Shown here piece after piece: positions 62,360 to 64,000 of a stretch of DNA of 64,000 bases; within the stretch, counting starts at the first letter, position 1; each line of letters starts with the position of its first letter. Source of the DNA: an uncultured Bacteroides sp. (GTDB taxonomy: Bacteria > Bacteroidota > Bacteroidia > Bacteroidales > Bacteroidaceae); contig URYL01000002.1 of the NCBI GenBank assembly GCA_900552075.1, forward strand, positions 186,001-250,000. The letters run 5' to 3'. The translations under genes were made by a program, and so were the position numbers. Below the pieces are notes generated by a model, which was not told the origin of the DNA, did not search any database, and saw nothing but the letters and a program-made list of their open reading frames with translations.

Positions 62360-64000
62360 ATGAAGAAATGTTTTTTTGTAGGAATTTATTGCCTGTCTGC
62401 TCTATTTGCCTTTTCGTTATGTTCGTGTAAGGATGGAACTCCACAGGTAGCCCCCGGAACGGAAAGTCCTGATGTAAATCAGGATGATTCGGAGGATGGA
62501 GTGATGGCAGAAGGATTAAGCTGGTATCCTGAAGAGCCTGATGCCGATGCTGAACTTACCATTAACTTTAAGGCTTCTGCCAAGTCAAAGCTTTATGGAT
62601 ATAAAGGGAATGTATACCTGCATATCGGAGTTGTGAACGAGGAGGCATGGCTGTTCGTGCCTGCCGAATGGAATGAAAATATTGAGAAATGCAAAATGAC
62701 ATCGAAAGGCGACAATTGCTGGTCAATTTCGCTGTCTCCTTCCATACGTGAATGGTTTGCTTCGGGTGAGACGCCTGTCAATGAGCTTGGAATTGTGATA
62801 CGCAGTGAAGACGGAACCAAGAAGGGAACGGACTCGGATTCTTTTATAAAGGTGACGGACAACAAGTATCAGATGTTTCAGCCTGCGGCTATAAAGGAGA
62901 AGGCCATGCCGGCAGGAATCAGGGAAGGCATCAATGTCAATGCTGACCACAGTGTCACTTTTGCATTCTATGACAAAGACAGAAACGGCAGTCATAAGGA
63001 TTTTGCCCATATCGTGGGGGATTTCAATGATTGGACACCGGCCAACGATGAAACTTCACAAATGTACAGGGACAATGCGAAAGGATGCTGGTGGATTACA
63101 TTGGGCGGACTCGATCCCGACAAGGAGTATCGTTTCCAGTATTATACGGGCATGCGGGACGGAGACATTATCCGTATGGCCGATGCCTATTCGGAGAAAA
63201 TCCTTGATCCCGATAATGACCGGTATATTCCGGAGTCGGTCTACCCGTCTTCCGAAAGGGTCTATCCGGAAGGGGGAAGAGGCATTGTTTCCGCTTTCAA
63301 AATCAACGAGGCGCCTTATTCGTGGAAGCATGAATTCCATCTGGAAGATAAGGACAATCTGATTATCTATGAACTGCATCTGAGGGATTTCTCGGAAACT
63401 TCTGATATTGGTGGTGCCTTGGACAAACTTGATTATCTCCAGTCATTGGGGGTGAATACCATTGAACTTATGCCTGTGCAGGAGTTTGACGGGAATGACA
63501 GCTGGGGATACAATCCTTGTTTCTATTTTGCTTTGGACAAGGCATACGGAACAAAAAACAGGTATAAGGAGTTTGTCGATGAATGTCATGCCAGAGGGAT
63601 GGCTGTGATTTTTGATGTCGTATATAACCATGCGACGGGAAGCATGCCGTTTGCCAAACTCTACTGGAACCGGGCAGATAATAAGACAGCGGAAAACAAT
63701 CCGTGGTTTAATGTCGATGCTCCCCATCCTTATAGCGTGTTCCATGACTTTAATCATGAATCGGAACTGGTACGGTCGTTTGTCAAACGGAATCTGGCGT
63801 TCCTTCTGGACGAATACCATATTGACGGTTTCCGTTTCGACCTTACTAAAGGACTGACCCAAAGAACATGCACGGAGGCTACGGTGGCCGATTATGATGC
63901 CGGACGTATCGGAATTCTGAAGGAGTATTATGATGCCGTGACTGCCGTTAAACCGGAGGCTGTGGTGATTCTGGAACATTTCTGTTGTGAGGAAGAGGAA
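62360..64000 (+). CDS. GH13 amylase/pullulanase-type lipoprotein, cut by window end
   Basis: The ATG at 62360 opens a frame of 547 codons that runs to the last base, so the C-terminus lies outside. A lipoprotein signal (MKKCFFVGIYC, then CSCKDG with Cys23 as lipidation site) is followed by an N-terminal beta region, a CBM48-type domain (about 200-300; HIVGDFNDWTP) and a GH13 barrel starting near LIIYELHLRDFS. Regions I-III are visible as DVVYNH, DGFRFDLTKG (nucleophile Asp494) and ILEHF (acid/base Glu539). The CBM48 arrangement resembles pullulanases and branching-enzyme relatives more than classical SusG. It sits in the susG position and probably starts starch breakdown at the surface. Confidence 0.88.
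   Translation, partial: MKKCFFVGIYCLSALFAFSLCSCKDGTPQVAPGTESPDVNQDDSEDGVMAEGLSWYPEEPDADAELTINFKASAKSKLYGYKGNVYLHIGVVNEEAWLFVPAEWNENIEKCKMTSKGDNCWSISLSPSIREWFASGETPVNELGIVIRSEDGTKKGTDSDSFIKVTDNKYQMFQPAAIKEKAMPAGIREGINVNADHSVTFAFYDKDRNGSHKDFAHIVGDFNDWTPANDETSQMYRDNAKGCWWITLGGLDPDKEYRFQYYTGMRDGDIIRMADAYSEKILDPDNDRYIPESVYPSSERVYPEGGRGIVSAFKINEAPYSWKHEFHLEDKDNLIIYELHLRDFSETSDIGGALDKLDYLQSLGVNTIELMPVQEFDGNDSWGYNPCFYFALDKAYGTKNRYKEFVDECHARGMAVIFDVVYNHATGSMPFAKLYWNRADNKTAENNPWFNVDAPHPYSVFHDFNHESELVRSFVKRNLAFLLDEYHIDGFRFDLTKGLTQRTCTEATVADYDAGRIGILKEYYDAVTAVKPEAVVILEHFCCEEEE

Overview
The window looks like chromosomal DNA of a gut Bacteroidales bacterium, most likely Bacteroides or Phocaeicola. The evidence is a complete starch utilisation (Sus) locus with SusC/SusD-type genes, many lipoprotein signal peptides, genes of the DUF4290 and HU-related families, and promoters of the Bacteroides type (TTTG, about 20 bases, TAnnTTTG). 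All calls come from reading the sequence; no database search was run.

Layout. 1-8.9 kb: a carbohydrate-degradation cluster suited to host-type glycans (tail of a GH20 hexosaminidase, a GH29 fucosidase fused to a GH16-like domain, a second GH20, a GH3). 9-13.5 kb: menA with an acetyltransferase, a metallophosphoesterase, and the yicC-gmk-small membrane protein-nadD operon. 13.9-20.6 kb: a dense operon tsaB-DUF4290-murA-rimM-M23-dxr-rseP, ending in a terminator before a dipeptidyl peptidase. 23.1-28.3 kb: a SUI1-type factor, then rex-FAH-ispF-GT2-radC-DUF59-lpxH. 28.4-33.1 kb: kdgK, ackA and pta on the minus strand, divergent from lrgAB. 33.2-36.8 kb: two GNAT-fold proteins, then folP-cdaA (c-di-AMP synthesis). 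37.0-39.4 kb: four identical tRNA-Val genes, an orphan LuxR-type regulator, cysK and two initiator tRNA-Met genes. 39.6-41.7 kb: TetR regulator, fabG, RluA-type pseudouridine synthase. 42-49.3 kb: a minus-strand run (cyclophilin, M16 peptidase, MATE pump, hybrid histidine kinase, NtrC-type regulator). 49.4-64 kb: an HU-like protein, then the Sus locus susR / susA-susB-susC-susD-susE and a GH13 lipoprotein cut by the window end.

How it works together. The Sus locus binds starch at the surface (SusD/SusE), imports oligosaccharides (SusC) and degrades them (SusA, SusB, GH13), presumably under the maltose sensor SusR. The pta-ackA, rex, kdgK and lrgAB genes concern fermentative overflow metabolism and redox. 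The large housekeeping operons supply cell wall, isoprenoid, lipid A, nucleotide and translation functions.

Most unusual signal. Two 92-bp elements about 36 kb apart (13671-13762 and 50093-50184), in opposite orientation, are about 88% identical by hand count. Each has terminal inverted repeats and four CACAnTGTG-like palindromes at exactly 21-bp spacing, and can fold as a closing stem with two arms. One arm has an identical loop in both copies but a flipped central base pair. One copy lies just upstream of the HU-like gene, the other in the yicC/tsaB divergent region. Other notable points are the GH29-GH16 fusion, Asp in place of the catalytic Cys in MurA, several intrinsic terminators placed directly before start codons, and a Sus locus without susF and with an atypical GH13 in the susG position.
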